From an uncultured Bacilli bacterium (lineage in GTDB: Bacteria; Bacillota_I; Bacilli_A; RF39; UBA660), in contig CAKOXR010000057.1 in assembly GCA_934130215.1 (NCBI GenBank), positions 1-5,124 on the forward strand: a stretch of 5,124 bases of DNA, read 5' to 3'. Positions 4,779 through 5,124 of the stretch are shown piece by piece. Positions within the stretch are counted from its first letter, which is position 1; each line of letters starts with the position of its first letter. The notes under the pieces were generated by a model, which saw only the letters and a list, made by a program, of their open reading frames with translations, did no database searches and was not told the DNA's origin. Position numbers and translations under genes: made by a program.

Positions 4779-4807
4779 ATTATAGCATTATTAAATGAAA
4801 ATATCAA
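4779..4807 (-). promoter_or_regulatory. Strong housekeeping promoter of rpmG-efp
   Basis: On the minus strand TTGATA (4807-4802), a 17-bp spacer, then TATAAT (4784-4779) with an extended TG (4787-4786). This is five of six plus six of six to the SigA consensus, the best promoter in the window. The predicted start is near 4772, giving a leader of about 24 nt. Confidence 0.85.
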
Positions 4808-4878
4808 ATAAAAATGTATAAAACATATGAATTATAATAAATTTTTAATGAAAAAGCAATAACTTTTATAAAATTTTA

Positions 4879-5124
4879 CTATTTTACATTATACCAATTA
4901 TCACCATAATCAATTTCTACCTTAAGAGGTACATCTAATTTACAAGTATTTTCCATTATATTGGATACTAATTCTTTAATAATATCTATTTCATCAAAAG
5001 GAACATCAAATATAAGTTCATCATGAACTTGAATAATCATTTTAGTTTTCAGTTTTCTTTTAATAATTTCTCTATCAATTTCAATCATCGCTTTTTTTAT
5101 AATATCAGCACTACTACCTTGAAT
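4879..5124 (-). CDS. polA: DNA polymerase I, C-terminal end (starts outside the window)
   Basis: The last 81 residues of family A DNA polymerase; the gene enters from beyond position 5124. The visible part starts I-Q-G-S-S-A-D-I-I-K-K-A-M (compare I-Q-G-T-A-A-D-I-I-K-x-A-M), part of the palm/fingers. It then shows motif C, Q-V-H-D-E-L (32-37), whose aspartate and glutamate help hold the catalytic metal ions. It ends with the usual P-L-K-V-E-I-D-Y-G-x-N-W segment. PolA fills gaps in repair and replaces RNA primers of lagging-strand fragments. The stop is doubled, TAG followed at once by TAA (4881-4876). About 70 bp separate it from the rpmG promoter, and only a weak hairpin is seen after it. 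Whether the N-terminal exonuclease domain is present cannot be seen. Confidence 0.96.
   Translation of the reverse strand: MQGSSADIIKKAMIEIDREIIKRKLKTKMIIQVHDELIFDVPFDEIDIIKELVSNIMENTCKLDVPLKVEIDYGDNWYNVK

Noticed and set aside
4851..4867. Possible polA terminator (AAAAG/CTTTT hairpin on the minus strand)
   Set aside because: The stem is only five A/T-rich pairs and the T-run is part of the stem itself; too weak to call in this composition.
1..5124. tRNA or rRNA genes, CRISPR arrays, insertion sequences, riboswitches
   Set aside because: No cloverleaf-like GC-rich segments, regularly spaced repeats, transposase fragments or long structured leaders were seen, and the spacers are too short for most riboswitches.

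Overview
The window is very AT-rich, with poly-A/T runs and AT-ending codons throughout. The genes are tightly packed and no stretch over about 140 bases lacks a feature. Gene content (MurT/GatD pair, YqfC/YqfD sporulation proteins, EF-P with a PGKGA loop, Cys4-type L33, PolA) points to a low-GC Firmicute. It is most likely one of the small-genome Bacilli/Erysipelotrichales-Mollicutes-type lineages, usually uncultured gut organisms. The lineage is inference from gene families and composition. Tryptophan is always TGG and no gene contains an in-frame TGA, so the standard bacterial code fits.

Left block (1-1000, minus strand): three genes read leftward, a short STAS-domain protein resembling SpoIIAA, then yqfC, then yqfD, which runs off the window. 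In Bacillus, YqfC and YqfD are sporulation proteins of the mother cell. The STAS protein lacks the usual phosphorylated serine and the C-terminal part of the fold.

Central block (1139-3191, plus strand): a murT-gatD operon with an 11-bp overlap, divergent from the sporulation block. MurT/GatD normally amidates the D-Glu of lipid II using glutamine. Here the MurT-like ligase keeps its Cys4 zinc ribbon and DxSW-type aspartate, but its P-loop is altered. The GatD-like partner has lost both the catalytic cysteine and the catalytic histidine. This is the most notable observation in the window.

Small regulatory block (3164-3984): a 90-aa protein of unknown function (minus) and a double-HTH XRE-type regulator (plus) share a divergent promoter region of about 100 bp. 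The arrangement resembles a small phage-like regulatory cassette sitting between gatD and efp.

Right block (4008-5124, minus strand): the 3' end of polA, then an rpmG-efp operon behind a near-consensus promoter. These are housekeeping genes for DNA repair/replication, the ribosome and translation of polyproline stretches.

Compactness is a recurring theme. Three probable terminators are built from the ends of coding sequences, two with the stop codon in the hairpin loop. Four genes appear to have a -10 element almost touching the Shine-Dalgarno sequence, predicting leaders of only about 10-15 nt.
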